Source: CALGFH01 sp036003705 (GTDB lineage Bacteria > Actinomycetota > CALGFH01). Taken from it: a stretch of DNA of 37,016 nucleotides. The notes beneath the pieces were generated by a model that saw only the letters and a program-made list of their open reading frames with translations, ran no database searches and had not been told where the DNA came from. This document shows, in pieces, positions 6,905 through 14,971 of this stretch (the first letter of the stretch is position 1; each line of letters starts with the position of its first letter). A program made the position numbers and the translations under genes. Location of the stretch: contig DASYSE010000089.1 in the NCBI GenBank assembly GCA_036003705.1, positions 1 to 37,016 of the forward strand, read 5' to 3'.

Positions 6905-7217
6905 TGGGTTGGGACTCCTCGGCGACCCCACCCGACGGGCCATCTTCGAGCTGCTCGCTCGACGCCCCAGCACGGTGGGTGAACTGGCCCAGCAACTGCC
7001 AATCACCCGATCAGCCGTGTCCCAGCACCTCCGCGTGCTCAAAGACGGCGGCCTGGTCGTCAGCAGAGCCGAGGGCACCCGCCGCATCTACCGGCTCAAC
7101 CCCGATGGCGTGACCGCCCTGCGCGTCTACCTGGACCGCATCTGGGAGGAGGCGCTCACCGCCTTCGGCAAGGCCGCCCAAGCGGCCCGCGTCGACCCCG
7201 AACAGGAGGATGCATGA
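6885..7217 (+). CDS. ArsR-family transcriptional regulator
   Basis: A protein of 110 residues and a single winged-helix domain: LLGDPTRRAIFELLA, then recognition helix ITRSAVSQHLRVLKDGGLV and wing RAEGTRRIYRLNP. No metal-binding cysteines are present. The start is GTG 6885 if the mRNA is leaderless, or TTG 6909 behind CGGAG at 6896-6900; the palindromic operator spans the first and precedes the second. Its stop overlaps the ATG of the SRPBCC gene (ATGA at 7214-7217). ArsR-SRPBCC pairs are common in actinobacteria, and the regulator is presumably autoregulated; the inducer is unknown. Confidence 0.9.
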   Translation: MDTNGVTGLGLLGDPTRRAIFELLARRPSTVGELAQQLPITRSAVSQHLRVLKDGGLVVSRAEGTRRIYRLNPDGVTALRVYLDRIWEEALTAFGKAAQAARVDPEQEDA

Positions 7218-7696
7218 GCATCACCAACACGATCCCACCGCTCACCGGAACCATCACCGTCGACGTGCCCGTGGAGCGGGCCTTCCGCGTCTTCACCGAC
7301 GCCTTCGGGAGCTGGTGGCCGGCCGAGTACCACATCGGTCAGGCCGACATGGCGGCGGCCATCCTGGAACCGCGTGCCGGCGGACGCTGGTATGAGCAAG
7401 GCGTGGACGGCAGCGAGTGCGACTGGGGCCGGGTACTGACGTGGGAGCCACCGCATCGGCTGGTGGTCACCTGGCAGATCAACGGCCAGTGGAAGTACGA
7501 CCCCAATCCTGAGCACGCCAGCGAGATCGAGGTGCGCTTCACCGCCGACGGACCCGACCAGACCACCGTCGAGCTGAAGCATCGGCGCCTGGAGCGGCTC
7601 GTCGACGGCCAGGCGCTGCGCGACGGGATCACCGGTGGCGGCGGCTGGACCAGCCTCCTGGAGCTGTTCGCCAAGGCAGCCACCAACCAGGCCTGA
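7214..7696 (+). CDS. SRPBCC / AHSA1-like domain protein
   Basis: A protein of 160 residues with a START/Bet v 1-type fold as in activators of Hsp90 ATPase homologs. It shows VDVPVERAFRVFTDAFGSWW near the N-terminus, the GGRWYEQG turn, WEPPHRLVVTWQI and a C-terminal helix with GGGWTSLLELFAKAA. These proteins form a hydrophobic cavity for lipids or small aromatic ligands, but no activity is established for this group. It is co-translated with the ArsR regulator upstream. A strong hairpin at 7735-7769 follows 39 bases after the stop. Confidence 0.9.
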   Translation: MSITNTIPPLTGTITVDVPVERAFRVFTDAFGSWWPAEYHIGQADMAAAILEPRAGGRWYEQGVDGSECDWGRVLTWEPPHRLVVTWQINGQWKYDPNPEHASEIEVRFTADGPDQTTVELKHRRLERLVDGQALRDGITGGGGWTSLLELFAKAATNQA

Positions 7697-7734
7697 CCCC
7701 GACCGCCCGCCATCTGCGCCTCGGGCGATCCGCT

Positions 7735-7769
7735 AGCCGCTGGCCGGGCTCCTTATCCGGCCAGCGGCT
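7735..7769. terminator. Bidirectional hairpin terminator between convergent genes
   Basis: Perfect 13-bp inverted repeat AGCCGCTGGCCGG (7735-7747) and its complement (7757-7769) with a 9-nt loop. It lies between the convergent SRPBCC and methyltransferase genes. There is no T-run, as usual in high-GC actinobacteria. Confidence 0.7.
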
Positions 7770-7808
7770 CCAACGCCCAGGCCGCGCCCCAGCCCGGCAG
7801 CAGGCTGG

Positions 7809-8489
7809 TCAGCCCCGCTTGCCGGCGTAGCGGATGCCGCCCGCCCGGATCAGGCCGGCGTCAATGGCGGCCTGCTCCTCCGCCTCGCTGGTGTCGGCCA
7901 GGTCGGCGAAGAAGTACGGCCCCTCGGTATAGAGCCGGCGGTTGAACCGCGCATTCAGGCTCCGCATGATCTCCTCGCCGGGGTGCAGCCCTTCCTGTTC
8001 GGCCCAGGTCCGACAGTAGGCGTCCCAGGGCCGTCCGGAGGCCACCCACCGCTCCTGGTGCTTGTGCAGCCAGCCCGGCTCCTCCCCTGGGGCCGGCGGT
8101 GTCAGCCGGGCAAAGCACCAGCGGGCCGTGGCCTCGTCGAACCGCTCCCAGGCCCACTCCACCACTACCAGCACCCCGCCAGGCACCAGCAGCGCCTCCA
8201 GCCGGTCGAGGACCTCGTCCAGGTCGGCCACGTGGTGCAGCGACGTCGAGGCCACCACGCAGTCCACCGGCCATGGTGGGTCGTAGCGCTCCACCTCGAC
8301 CTGCTGGTAGACGGATCCTTCCGGCGCGTCCGGGTCGACCCCGATCGCGTCGTAGCCACCTTCCAGCAATGCCGGGACAAAGCCACCCAGCGACCCGCAG
8401 CCGACCTCCAGCACCCTCGCCGGCGCCGACGGCAGCTGACGACGTACGAACGGCCACACCCCAGCTAACCAGCGGTCATCTGGCGTCAT
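7809..8489 (-). CDS. Class I SAM-dependent methyltransferase
   Basis: About 226 residues from ATG 8489 (ATG 8498 also possible). Motif I is VLEVGCGSLGGF, followed by AIGVDPDAPEGS, then VDCVVASTSLHHVADLDEVLDRL and LLVPGGVLVVVEWAWE, the complete methyltransferase_11 pattern. The C-terminal third (RRLYTEGPYFFADLADT) resembles small-molecule methyltransferases of actinobacteria. The substrate is unknown. It is transcribed alone, with no partner gene on its strand, and ends 40 bases from the terminator hairpin at 7735-7769. Confidence 0.88.
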   Translation of the reverse strand: MTPDDRWLAGVWPFVRRQLPSAPARVLEVGCGSLGGFVPALLEGGYDAIGVDPDAPEGSVYQQVEVERYDPPWPVDCVVASTSLHHVADLDEVLDRLEALLVPGGVLVVVEWAWERFDEATARWCFARLTPPAPGEEPGWLHKHQERWVASGRPWDAYCRTWAEQEGLHPGEEIMRSLNARFNRRLYTEGPYFFADLADTSEAEEQAAIDAGLIRAGGIRYAGKRG

Positions 8490-8498
8490 GCAACCCAT

Positions 8499-8802
8499 CC
8501 TAGCCAGGGATGCAGCGCGTCGGGGCCAGCGGGACCGGTGGCAGCGTCTGGTCGACGTAGGTCATGGAGTGGACGACTTGCGAGGCCTGTCTCACACAAC
8601 AGGGCGCTGTCGTCGCTTCCCTGGGTGCATGACGGCACGTGACCACCCGACCCTCGGCGGCTCAAGGTCCCGATCGGGCGCGCACCTTCCGACCGCCACA
8701 TCGACTAGCCCAGTTAACGTCACTTGCTGGCACCAGCAGGTGTGAGCGCTGGACGCAAGCCACACTCCAGTCTCATTCGGCGACGTCCGACGTTGATGAA
8801 GC
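8499..8802. other. Intergenic stretch with one palindrome
   Basis: No convincing coding frame. It contains an interrupted palindrome ACTTGCTGG (8722-8730), CA, CCAGCAGGT (8733-8741), complementary except for one T-G pair. It could be an operator or small hairpin; no flanking promoter is evident. Confidence 0.35.
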
Positions 8803-9012
8803 GTGGCGGTTCTACCGCTACTGTCGGCGTCTGATTTGGCTGTATTGTCGGGAGACGGTCGCCGGTGTGAGTGTGGCTGTGAGGATCGCTGTGACTCGAG
8901 AGTGGAGGCTGACACTGAACCTTGCTGGCACCGCTTCCAGCCGGTGCGCGAGCCGTCCCGGTTCCCGGTCTGCCCGCGCTACAAGGAGCTGGCCTCCCTG
9001 CTCGACGACTGA
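8803..9012 (+). CDS. Small Cys-rich hypothetical protein
   Basis: A possible 69-residue protein from GTG 8803. After a poor N-terminus it reads CECGCEDRCDSRVEADTEPC, then WHRFQPVREPSRFPVCPRYK and ELASLLDD. Six cysteines in C-x-C-x-C-x3-C spacing with later C suggest a small metal-binding knuckle. Third positions in the C-terminal half are nearly all G or C, as in real genes here, while the N-terminal half is weaker, so the true start may be further in. No family is recognised. Confidence 0.35.
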   Translation: MAVLPLLSASDLAVLSGDGRRCECGCEDRCDSRVEADTEPCWHRFQPVREPSRFPVCPRYKELASLLDD

Positions 9013-9132
9013 GCGGTCGCGGCCCACCCGAGTGCTCCTGGCGCGGCTCCCGACGATCTCGTTTGGGGTCGTGGGTTGCCGCGCGGTAGACTCATCGGCC
9101 CTTTCCTGTCGAACTGACGAAACGGCTTGATC

Positions 9133-10173
9133 ATGTTCGCACGTTCCAGGACGCTCGCGCTGGTCGCCGCCGCGACCGCACTGCTGCTGGTCCCCTACCC
9201 GGCCGCCGGCGACGAGCAGGATGAGCTGGGCAGGACCCGCCGCCGCCTCGGCGAGGTCGAGTCGGTGCTGCGCGACGCCAGGGCCGACGCCGGCGTGGTC
9301 GCGGCCGCCCTGACCGCCGCCGACCGGGCGGTCGCCGGCGCCAGGGACCAGCTGGCCGTGGCCCGTGAGCGGCTGGTCGCGGCCCGCCGGCGGCGGCTCG
9401 CGGCGCTGACCGCCCTGGAGGCGGCCACCGACGAGGTCGGCCTCCAGGAGGCAAGGCTGGCCGAGCAGGTCCGGGGCGCCTACATGACCGGCCGGGTGTC
9501 CGGCATCGCCGTCGTCGTCCAGGCCAATGACCTGCGCGACCTGCTGGAGCGGGCGATCACCCTGAGCTATGTGATCGCCGCCGACCAGGACGTGCTCGGC
9601 CGGCTCGAGGTCGCCCGCAAGCGCGCCGTCCAGCTCCACGACGGCATGGTCAGGGCCCAGCGGGAGCGGACGGCGGCGGAGAGCCGGGTACGGACCGAGG
9701 TCGCCGAGCTGGAACGGGTCAGAGCCGTACGCCAGCAGGCCAAGCAGCAGCTGGACGCCAGGGTGGCGCGGCTGGCCGGGGCCGCGGCCGCGCTGCGCAG
9801 CCGCTCGGCCGAGCTGCGGCGCCTGATCCGCCAGGAGGAGCTGGCCAGGCGGCGCCTGGCCGCGGCCAGGCGGGCCGGCGGCCAGCCGGGCGCTGCCGGG
9901 TCGGGTCGCCGCTGCGACCTCTCGGGCACCTCGGCGGCCGAGCGCTGGATCATCATGCGCGAGTCGAGCGGCGACCCCACCGCCGACAACCCGGCATCGA
10001 CCGCGTTCGGGATCGGCCAGCTCCTGCTCGGCAACCGCATCCTGTACCTGGGCCAGCAGTACGCGACCACCGACTGCGCCCGGCAGCTGTGGGCCTTCCG
10101 CGCCTATGTCCACGACCGCTACGGCACCGCCCAGCGGGCCAAGGCCTTCTGGCAGGCCAACGGCTGGTACTGA
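9133..10173 (+). CDS. Secreted coiled-coil protein with lytic-transglycosylase-like C-terminal domain
   Basis: A protein of 346 residues from ATG 9133. A signal peptide (FARSRTLALVAAATALLLVP, likely cut after PAAG) precedes a long coiled coil (about residues 28-245) rich in R, E, A and L, similar to the NlpC/P60- and EnvC-associated coiled coils. The C-terminal about 85 residues, after GRRCDLSG, read AAERWIIMRESSGDPTADN and STAFGIGQLLLGNR, the resuscitation-factor/SLT signature with a likely catalytic Glu277. It probably acts on peptidoglycan outside the membrane during growth or division. A hairpin with 7-bp arms (10175-10181 and 10198-10204) follows directly after the stop. Confidence 0.85.
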   Translation: MFARSRTLALVAAATALLLVPYPAAGDEQDELGRTRRRLGEVESVLRDARADAGVVAAALTAADRAVAGARDQLAVARERLVAARRRRLAALTALEAATDEVGLQEARLAEQVRGAYMTGRVSGIAVVVQANDLRDLLERAITLSYVIAADQDVLGRLEVARKRAVQLHDGMVRAQRERTAAESRVRTEVAELERVRAVRQQAKQQLDARVARLAGAAAALRSRSAELRRLIRQEELARRRLAAARRAGGQPGAAGSGRRCDLSGTSAAERWIIMRESSGDPTADNPASTAFGIGQLLLGNRILYLGQQYATTDCARQLWAFRAYVHDRYGTAQRAKAFWQANGWY

Positions 10174-10174
10174 C

Positions 10175-10204
10175 CCGGCCCCTATCCGGGGACGGTCGGG
10201 CCGG
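10175..10204 (+). terminator. Hairpin after the transglycosylase-like gene
   Basis: CCGGCCC (10175-10181) pairs perfectly with GGGCCGG (10198-10204) around a 16-nt loop, starting two bases after the stop codon. No T-run. A factor-independent stop site is plausible. Confidence 0.4.
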
Positions 10205-10312
10205 ATGGCGGCCGTCTCGGATCCTCACTGCCGCGGCGGTGGAGCGGTCGAGCGCCTGCCACGCGGTTCGGGGTGCCACCAGGCGCTGCCCCGCAAGCCC
10301 ATGCTGCCGCGA

Positions 10313-11707
10313 TCAGAGCCCGTAGGCCTCCAGCAGGCGCAGCCAGACCTCGCTGACGGTCGGGAACGCCGGCACGGCATGCCACAGGCGCTCAAGGGGC
10401 ACCTGGCCGGCGACGGCCACGGTGGCCGAGTGGAGCAGCTCCTGCACCCCGGGACCGGTGAAGGTGGCGCCGACCACCACCCGGCGGCCCTGGTCGACGA
10501 TCAGCTGGCTGGTGCCGGCGATGCCGTTGCCGAGGGTGTAGGCGCCGGGCACCCCGCCGGTGTCGGTCCTGACCACCCGGACATCCAGGCCGGCCCGCCT
10601 GGCCTCGGCCTCGGTCGGCCCGACCGCGCAGACCTGCGGGTCGGTGAAGGTGACCCGCGGGACCACGCCATGGTCGGCCAGGTCCTCGGCGTCCCGGCCG
10701 AGGATCACGTCACCGGCCAGCCGGCCCTGGTACTTGCCCATGTGGGTGAGCGGGGCGAGCCCGTTGCAGTCGCCGACCGCGTACAGCCAGCCGCCGTCCA
10801 CCCCCCGCACCCGCAGCCGCCCGTCGACCCGGACCGGGCCGCCGGGCTCGAGGCCGACGGTGTCGAGGCCGGCGTCGCCGGTGCGGGGCTGGCGACCGGC
10901 GGCGACCAGCAGCTCGTCACCGGTCAGCTCCCGGCCGCCGTCGAGCGTCACCGTGACGGGCCCGCCGGCCCGGTGGCGCCGGGCGGCGGTGACCCCGGTG
11001 CGGGGGTGCACGGTGATGCCCTCGGCCCCGAAGGCGGCCGCCACCTCGCGGCCGGCGAACGGCTCCTCGCGGGGTAGCAGGCGCTCGCCCCGCACCACCA
11101 CCGTCACCTCCTCGCTGCCCAGGCGCCTGAAGGCCTGGGCCATCTCGCAGCCGACCGGGCCCCCGCCGAGCACCACCAGCCGGCGGGGCAGCTCCTTGGC
11201 CGCGGTCGCCCCCCGGTTGTCCCACGGCCGCGCCTCGCGCAGGCCGGGGACGGGCGGGATGGTGGGGGCGCTGCCGATGGCCAGGACCACCGCCCGCCGG
11301 GCGGTCAGGGTACGGTGGCCGCCGTCGCCCAGCTCGACCTGGACGGTTCGGACGCCGGCCAGCCGGCCGGTCCCCCTGACCAGCTCGATCCCCTCCTGCT
11401 CGACCCAGTCCAGCGCCCCTTGGTCGCTCCAGTTGGAGGTCATGTAGTCGCGCTGGGCGAAGGCGGCGGCGACGTCGACCCGGCCGGTGACGGCCTCGGC
11501 CGCCCCCGGCACCCGCCTGGCCGCGGCCAGGACGTCGCCCGGCCGGACCAGCGTCTTGGACGGGATGCAGGCCCAGTAGGAGCATTCGCCCCCGACCAGC
11601 TCCCGCTCGACCAGGGCGACGGTGAGGCCGCCGTCGGCGCAGCGCCCGGCCGCGTTCTCCCCCGGTGGGCCGGCACCGATCACGATCACGTCGAACTGGT
11701 CCGCCAT
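10313..11707 (-). CDS. NAD(P)/FAD-dependent oxidoreductase, disulfide reductase family
   Basis: A protein of 464 residues from ATG 11707. The FAD motif DVIVIGAGPPGENAAG at the N-terminus, redox pair GGECSYWACIPSKT (Cys42, Cys47), NAD(P) motif VVLGGGPVGCEMAQAF, and YAVGDCNG before the dimer domain place it in the lipoamide dehydrogenase / mercuric reductase / soluble transhydrogenase family. In the C-terminal dimer motif, usually HAHPTxSE, it has AFPTVSEVWLRLLE, so the catalytic His is Phe. This is a recognisable subfamily of unclear substrate rather than a true dihydrolipoamide dehydrogenase. It is divergent from gnd, sharing a 69-bp promoter gap. Confidence 0.9.
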   Translation of the reverse strand: MADQFDVIVIGAGPPGENAAGRCADGGLTVALVERELVGGECSYWACIPSKTLVRPGDVLAAARRVPGAAEAVTGRVDVAAAFAQRDYMTSNWSDQGALDWVEQEGIELVRGTGRLAGVRTVQVELGDGGHRTLTARRAVVLAIGSAPTIPPVPGLREARPWDNRGATAAKELPRRLVVLGGGPVGCEMAQAFRRLGSEEVTVVVRGERLLPREEPFAGREVAAAFGAEGITVHPRTGVTAARRHRAGGPVTVTLDGGRELTGDELLVAAGRQPRTGDAGLDTVGLEPGGPVRVDGRLRVRGVDGGWLYAVGDCNGLAPLTHMGKYQGRLAGDVILGRDAEDLADHGVVPRVTFTDPQVCAVGPTEAEARRAGLDVRVVRTDTGGVPGAYTLGNGIAGTSQLIVDQGRRVVVGATFTGPGVQELLHSATVAVAGQVPLERLWHAVPAFPTVSEVWLRLLEAYGL

Positions 11708-11776
11708 GTCACCCTGCTTTCTCGGGATGCGACCGCCGCGTAGCATCCTCGCGCAGTTCCCGGACAAGGAGCAGGC

Positions 11777-12796
11777 ATGCAGCTTGGCATGGTCGGCCTC
11801 GGCCGGATGGGAGCCAACCTGGTGCGGCGGCTCATGCGCGCCGGGCACCAGTGCGTCGTGTTCGACCACAACCGCTCGGCCGTGGAGCCGCTGGAGGGCG
11901 ACGGGGCGGTCGGCGCCGCCTCCCTCCAGGACCTGGTGGCCAGGCTGGACACCCCGCGGGTGGTCTGGGTGATGGTGCCGGCCGGGGTCGCCGGCCGGGT
12001 GGTCGACGAGCTGGCCGGGCTGCTGGCACCCGACGACGCGGTGATCGACGGCGGCAACTCCTACTACCGCGACGACGTCGACCGCGCCGCGGGCCTGGCC
12101 CGGCGGGGCCTGCACTACCTGGACGTCGGCACCAGCGGCGGGGTGTTCGGCCTGGAGCGGGGCTACTGCCTGATGATCGGCGGCGAGGCCGAGGTGGTCG
12201 GGCGGCTCGACCCGCTGTGGCGGGCGCTGGCCCCAGGGCTGGAGGCGGCCGGGCGGACCCCGGGCCGGGAGGGCGAGCCGGTCCCGGCCGAGCTGGGCTA
12301 CCTCCACTGCGGCCCGGTCGGGGCCGGCCACTTCGTGAAGATGATCCACAACGGCATCGAGTACGGGATCATGGCCGCCTACGCCGAAGGCCTCAACATC
12401 CTGCACAAGGCCAACCTCGGCAAGCGCGAGCAGCAGGCCAGCGCCGAGGCGGCACCGCTGCGCGACCCCTCCTACTACCGCTACGACCTCGACGTCGCCG
12501 CCGTCGCCGAGGTGTGGCGACGGGGCAGCGTGATCGGCTCGTGGCTGCTCGACCTGACCGCCCACGCCCTGCTCCAGGACCCGGAGGTGGCCGGGTTCAG
12601 CGGCCGGGTGTCGGACTCCGGGGAAGGTCGCTGGACGGTGGCGGCGGCGGTGGAGACGGGCGTGCCCGCCCACGTGCTCACCACCGCCCTGTACGAGCGG
12701 TTCTCCTCCCGCGGGGAGGCCGACTTCGCCGAGAAGCTGCTGTCGGCCATGCGCAAGGAGTTCGGCGGCCACGAGGAGGTACCCACCGGTGAGTGA
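11777..12796 (+). CDS. gnd: 6-phosphogluconate dehydrogenase (decarboxylating), short form
   Basis: A protein of 339 residues, the compact GndA/YqeC-type enzyme. NAD(P)-binding GLGRMGANLVRRLM at the N-terminus, DGGNSYYRDD, and the substrate signature GPVGAGHFVKMIHNGIEYG with the conserved Lys and His-Asn. It oxidatively decarboxylates 6-phosphogluconate to ribulose 5-phosphate in the cytosol, feeding the pentose phosphate pathway. The start is ATG 11777 behind AAGGAG; a TAGCAT -10-like box lies at 11741-11746. Short forms are often NAD-dependent, but specificity is not readable here. It overlaps the epimerase gene by 8 bases, and pgi lies further along. Confidence 0.94.
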   Translation: MQLGMVGLGRMGANLVRRLMRAGHQCVVFDHNRSAVEPLEGDGAVGAASLQDLVARLDTPRVVWVMVPAGVAGRVVDELAGLLAPDDAVIDGGNSYYRDDVDRAAGLARRGLHYLDVGTSGGVFGLERGYCLMIGGEAEVVGRLDPLWRALAPGLEAAGRTPGREGEPVPAELGYLHCGPVGAGHFVKMIHNGIEYGIMAAYAEGLNILHKANLGKREQQASAEAAPLRDPSYYRYDLDVAAVAEVWRRGSVIGSWLLDLTAHALLQDPEVAGFSGRVSDSGEGRWTVAAAVETGVPAHVLTTALYERFSSRGEADFAEKLLSAMRKEFGGHEEVPTGE

Positions 12797-13745
12797 GCGG
12801 GGGTCGGTCCGGGCAGCATCGATCCGGGTGGGCGAGGTCGACGGTGAGCCGGCCGTCACCCTGGCCGCCGGCGGACTGGAGGCCACCTTCCTGCCGGGGC
12901 TGGGGCTGCTCGGCACCAGCCTGCGCCACCGGGGCGAGGAGCTGCTGGCGCTGCCCGGCGGGGTCGCCGGCTACCGGGCCGGGCACGTCACCGGCCTGCC
13001 CATCCTGGCCCCCTGGGCCAACCGGCTGCCCGGCCGCCGCTACCGCGCGGCCGGGGTCGAGGTCTCCCTGGAGGGCCTGGACCTGCACACCGACCCGGCC
13101 GGCCTGCCGATCCACGGCACCCTGACCGCCCACCCCGGCTGGCGGCTGGAGCGGCTGTCCGCCGACGGCGACCGGGCGGTGCTGGCGGCCAGCTTCGACT
13201 ACGGCGCCTGGCCGCGGCTGCAGGCCGCGTTCCCATTCCCGCACGAGCTGGCCGTGGCGGCGACCCTGCAGGGGGCGTCGCTGGAGGTGGCGACCAGGCT
13301 GCGGCCGACCGGTGAGCGGCCGGTGCCGGTCGCCTTCGGCTGGCACCCGTATCTACAGTTGCCCGGCGCCCCGCGGGCCGACTGGCGGCTGCTGCTGCCG
13401 GAGCGGCGGCACCTGGAGCTGGACGGCCGGGGGCTGCCCACCGGACGGGCCGAGGACGAGGCGGCCGAGGCCGACCCGGTCGGCGACCGCACCTACGACG
13501 ACCTGTACGCCCTTGGCGACGACCCGGACCGGGGGCTCGGGCTGGAGGCGGCAGGCCGCCGGCTGCTGGTCGGCTACGGCGACGGCTACGGCCACGCGCA
13601 GGTGTTCGCGCCACCGGAGGCCGAGTTCGTCTGCCTGGAGCCGATGACCGGCCCGACCGGCGCCCTGGCGGCCGGCACCTGCCCCCTGGTCGAGCCCGGC
13701 GACGCCTTCACCGCGCGCTTCATCATCCGGGTCGAGCAGGCCTGA
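12789..13745 (+). CDS. Aldose 1-epimerase-like protein
   Basis: A protein of 318 residues from GTG 12789, inside the end of gnd. Galactose-mutarotase-like beta sandwich: LEATFLPGLGLLGTSL, then LAPWANRLPGRRY (the conserved N-R of the sugar site), LPIHGTL with a conserved His, and FGWHPYLQLPG with the second His. It interconverts anomers of hexoses or sugar phosphates. Translational coupling to 6-phosphogluconate dehydrogenase suggests a role around the glucose 6-phosphate pool. A later start is possible, because the first 17 residues are not conserved-looking. Confidence 0.9.
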   Translation: MSERGSVRAASIRVGEVDGEPAVTLAAGGLEATFLPGLGLLGTSLRHRGEELLALPGGVAGYRAGHVTGLPILAPWANRLPGRRYRAAGVEVSLEGLDLHTDPAGLPIHGTLTAHPGWRLERLSADGDRAVLAASFDYGAWPRLQAAFPFPHELAVAATLQGASLEVATRLRPTGERPVPVAFGWHPYLQLPGAPRADWRLLLPERRHLELDGRGLPTGRAEDEAAEADPVGDRTYDDLYALGDDPDRGLGLEAAGRRLLVGYGDGYGHAQVFAPPEAEFVCLEPMTGPTGALAAGTCPLVEPGDAFTARFIIRVEQA

Positions 13746-13767
13746 CACGACGCCGGAGCCAGCTGTC

Positions 13768-14685
13768 TCAGGTGGCGACCCTGGCCGTGCGCTCCTCGAC
13801 GCCGGCGGCCAGGAACCGCTCGGCGGCGTCGAGGACGGCCACGGTGTCGCGTCCCAGGCGGACGTCGCACGGGTGAGCGGTCCTGCCGGCCGCGACCCCG
13901 GCGGCGAACTGCCGGATCGCCTCGTCCAACGCCACCCGGTGGGCGAGCTCGAAAGCCGGCACCGCCGAACGGCCCCGCGGCCCGTAGACCGCGAAGTCGA
14001 TCGTGCTCGCCGCCGGCGGCACGGTCTGGCTCAACGCCAGCGTGCTCGACGCGCCGCCCGCATGCCCGAGGACCAGGTGGACGGTGTCGCCGAGGCCGGT
14101 CCCGGCGGTCACCCGCTCGACCGGGCCGAGCACGGGAACGGCGAGGGAGAGCAGGTGCGGGCCGAGGTCCCACAGGGCGCCCTTGCGCCGCCGCCAGGGC
14201 GAGTCGGCGAACGGGCTGCCGGGCTCGAAGATCGAACCGAGCCAGGCGCCGCCGCCGCCGTGCCAGTCCCCGGCGTCCTGCGCCTCCCGCACCCACGGGG
14301 CGACCTCGGGGAGGAACCGCAGGGTGACGAAGATCAGCGACACGACCTGGTTGGCCTCCACCGCATCGACCACCCGCTCGGCGTCCTCCAGGGACAACGC
14401 CAGCGGCTTGTCGAGCAGCAGATGGCAGCCGGCGGCCGCGGCCCGCACCGCCAGGACCGCCTGCACGTCCGGCGGCACAGCGACCGCGACCGCATCGACG
14501 GCGCCCAGGAGCTGGTCGAGGTCGGCGAAGCCACGGATGCCGAACCGCCGCGCGACCGCTTCGGTCTTGGCGGGGTCGCGACCCCACACGCCGACCAGCT
14601 CGGCGTCGTCATGGCCGGCCAGGGCCGCCGCGTGCGCCTCCTGGGCCCAGTAGCCGGCGCCGAGCACGCCGAACCGCAGGGCCAT
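13768..14685 (-). CDS. Gfo/Idh/MocA-family oxidoreductase
   Basis: A protein of 305 residues. Rossmann start LRFGVLGAGYWAQEAHAAAL, VGVWGRDPAKTEAVA, VAVPPDVQ and the family motif LLLDKPLALSLEDAERVVDA with the catalytic-site Lys-Pro. The C-terminal domain carries GALWDLGPHLLSLAVPVLGP. Such enzymes are NAD(P)-dependent dehydrogenases of sugars and related compounds. The start ATG 14685 overlaps the last base of the DUF6510 stop (TGATG), so it is coupled to the molybdoenzyme cluster upstream, though a functional link is uncertain. Confidence 0.92.
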   Translation of the reverse strand: MALRFGVLGAGYWAQEAHAAALAGHDDAELVGVWGRDPAKTEAVARRFGIRGFADLDQLLGAVDAVAVAVPPDVQAVLAVRAAAAGCHLLLDKPLALSLEDAERVVDAVEANQVVSLIFVTLRFLPEVAPWVREAQDAGDWHGGGGAWLGSIFEPGSPFADSPWRRRKGALWDLGPHLLSLAVPVLGPVERVTAGTGLGDTVHLVLGHAGGASSTLALSQTVPPAASTIDFAVYGPRGRSAVPAFELAHRVALDEAIRQFAAGVAAGRTAHPCDVRLGRDTVAVLDAAERFLAAGVEERTARVAT

Positions 14686-14969
14686 CAGTCGGCCACCCGG
14701 GCCTGCTCGTCCAGCTGCAGCCAGGCCAGGCCGCGCAGGTCCAGCCACCAGCGGCCCTCGCCGCGCGCGACGCGGAGCAGGGGCTGGCCGCAGCCGGGGC
14801 AGCAGAGCACCGCCCCCATGCCGTGGGCGTACACGTGGAGGGCGCCGAGCTGGTTGCTGGCCCCGCAGGCGGCGCAGCCGCCCCATTCGACGGTCATGTC
14901 GAAGCGGAACACCTCGGCCAGCATCCCGGCCACGGCGTTGCCGTCAAGGCGAAGATCGGTCTCGTCCAT
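14685..14969 (-). CDS. DUF6510-type zinc-ribbon protein
   Basis: A protein of 94 residues. An N-terminal helix (DGNAVAGMLAEVFRFDMT) precedes a zinc ribbon with two CxxC knuckles: CAAC at about residue 32 and CPGC at about 57 (a further Cys precedes the second knuckle). It ends LRGLAWLQL. It matches the actinobacterial DUF6510 family, function unknown. It sits between the FAD reductase (2 bases apart) and the Gfo/Idh gene. Repeated association with sulfite-oxidase-like enzymes and FAD reductases suggests it is an accessory or electron-transfer-linked subunit; that part is inference. Confidence 0.85.
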   Translation of the reverse strand: MDETDLRLDGNAVAGMLAEVFRFDMTVEWGGCAACGASNQLGALHVYAHGMGAVLCCPGCGQPLLRVARGEGRWWLDLRGLAWLQLDEQARVAD

Positions 14970-14971
14970 TG

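Noticed and set aside
10313..12916. Minus-strand frame of 867 codons including the flavoenzyme
   Set aside because: The part upstream of ATG 11707 is antisense to gnd, which is well supported; only the 464-residue enzyme is real.
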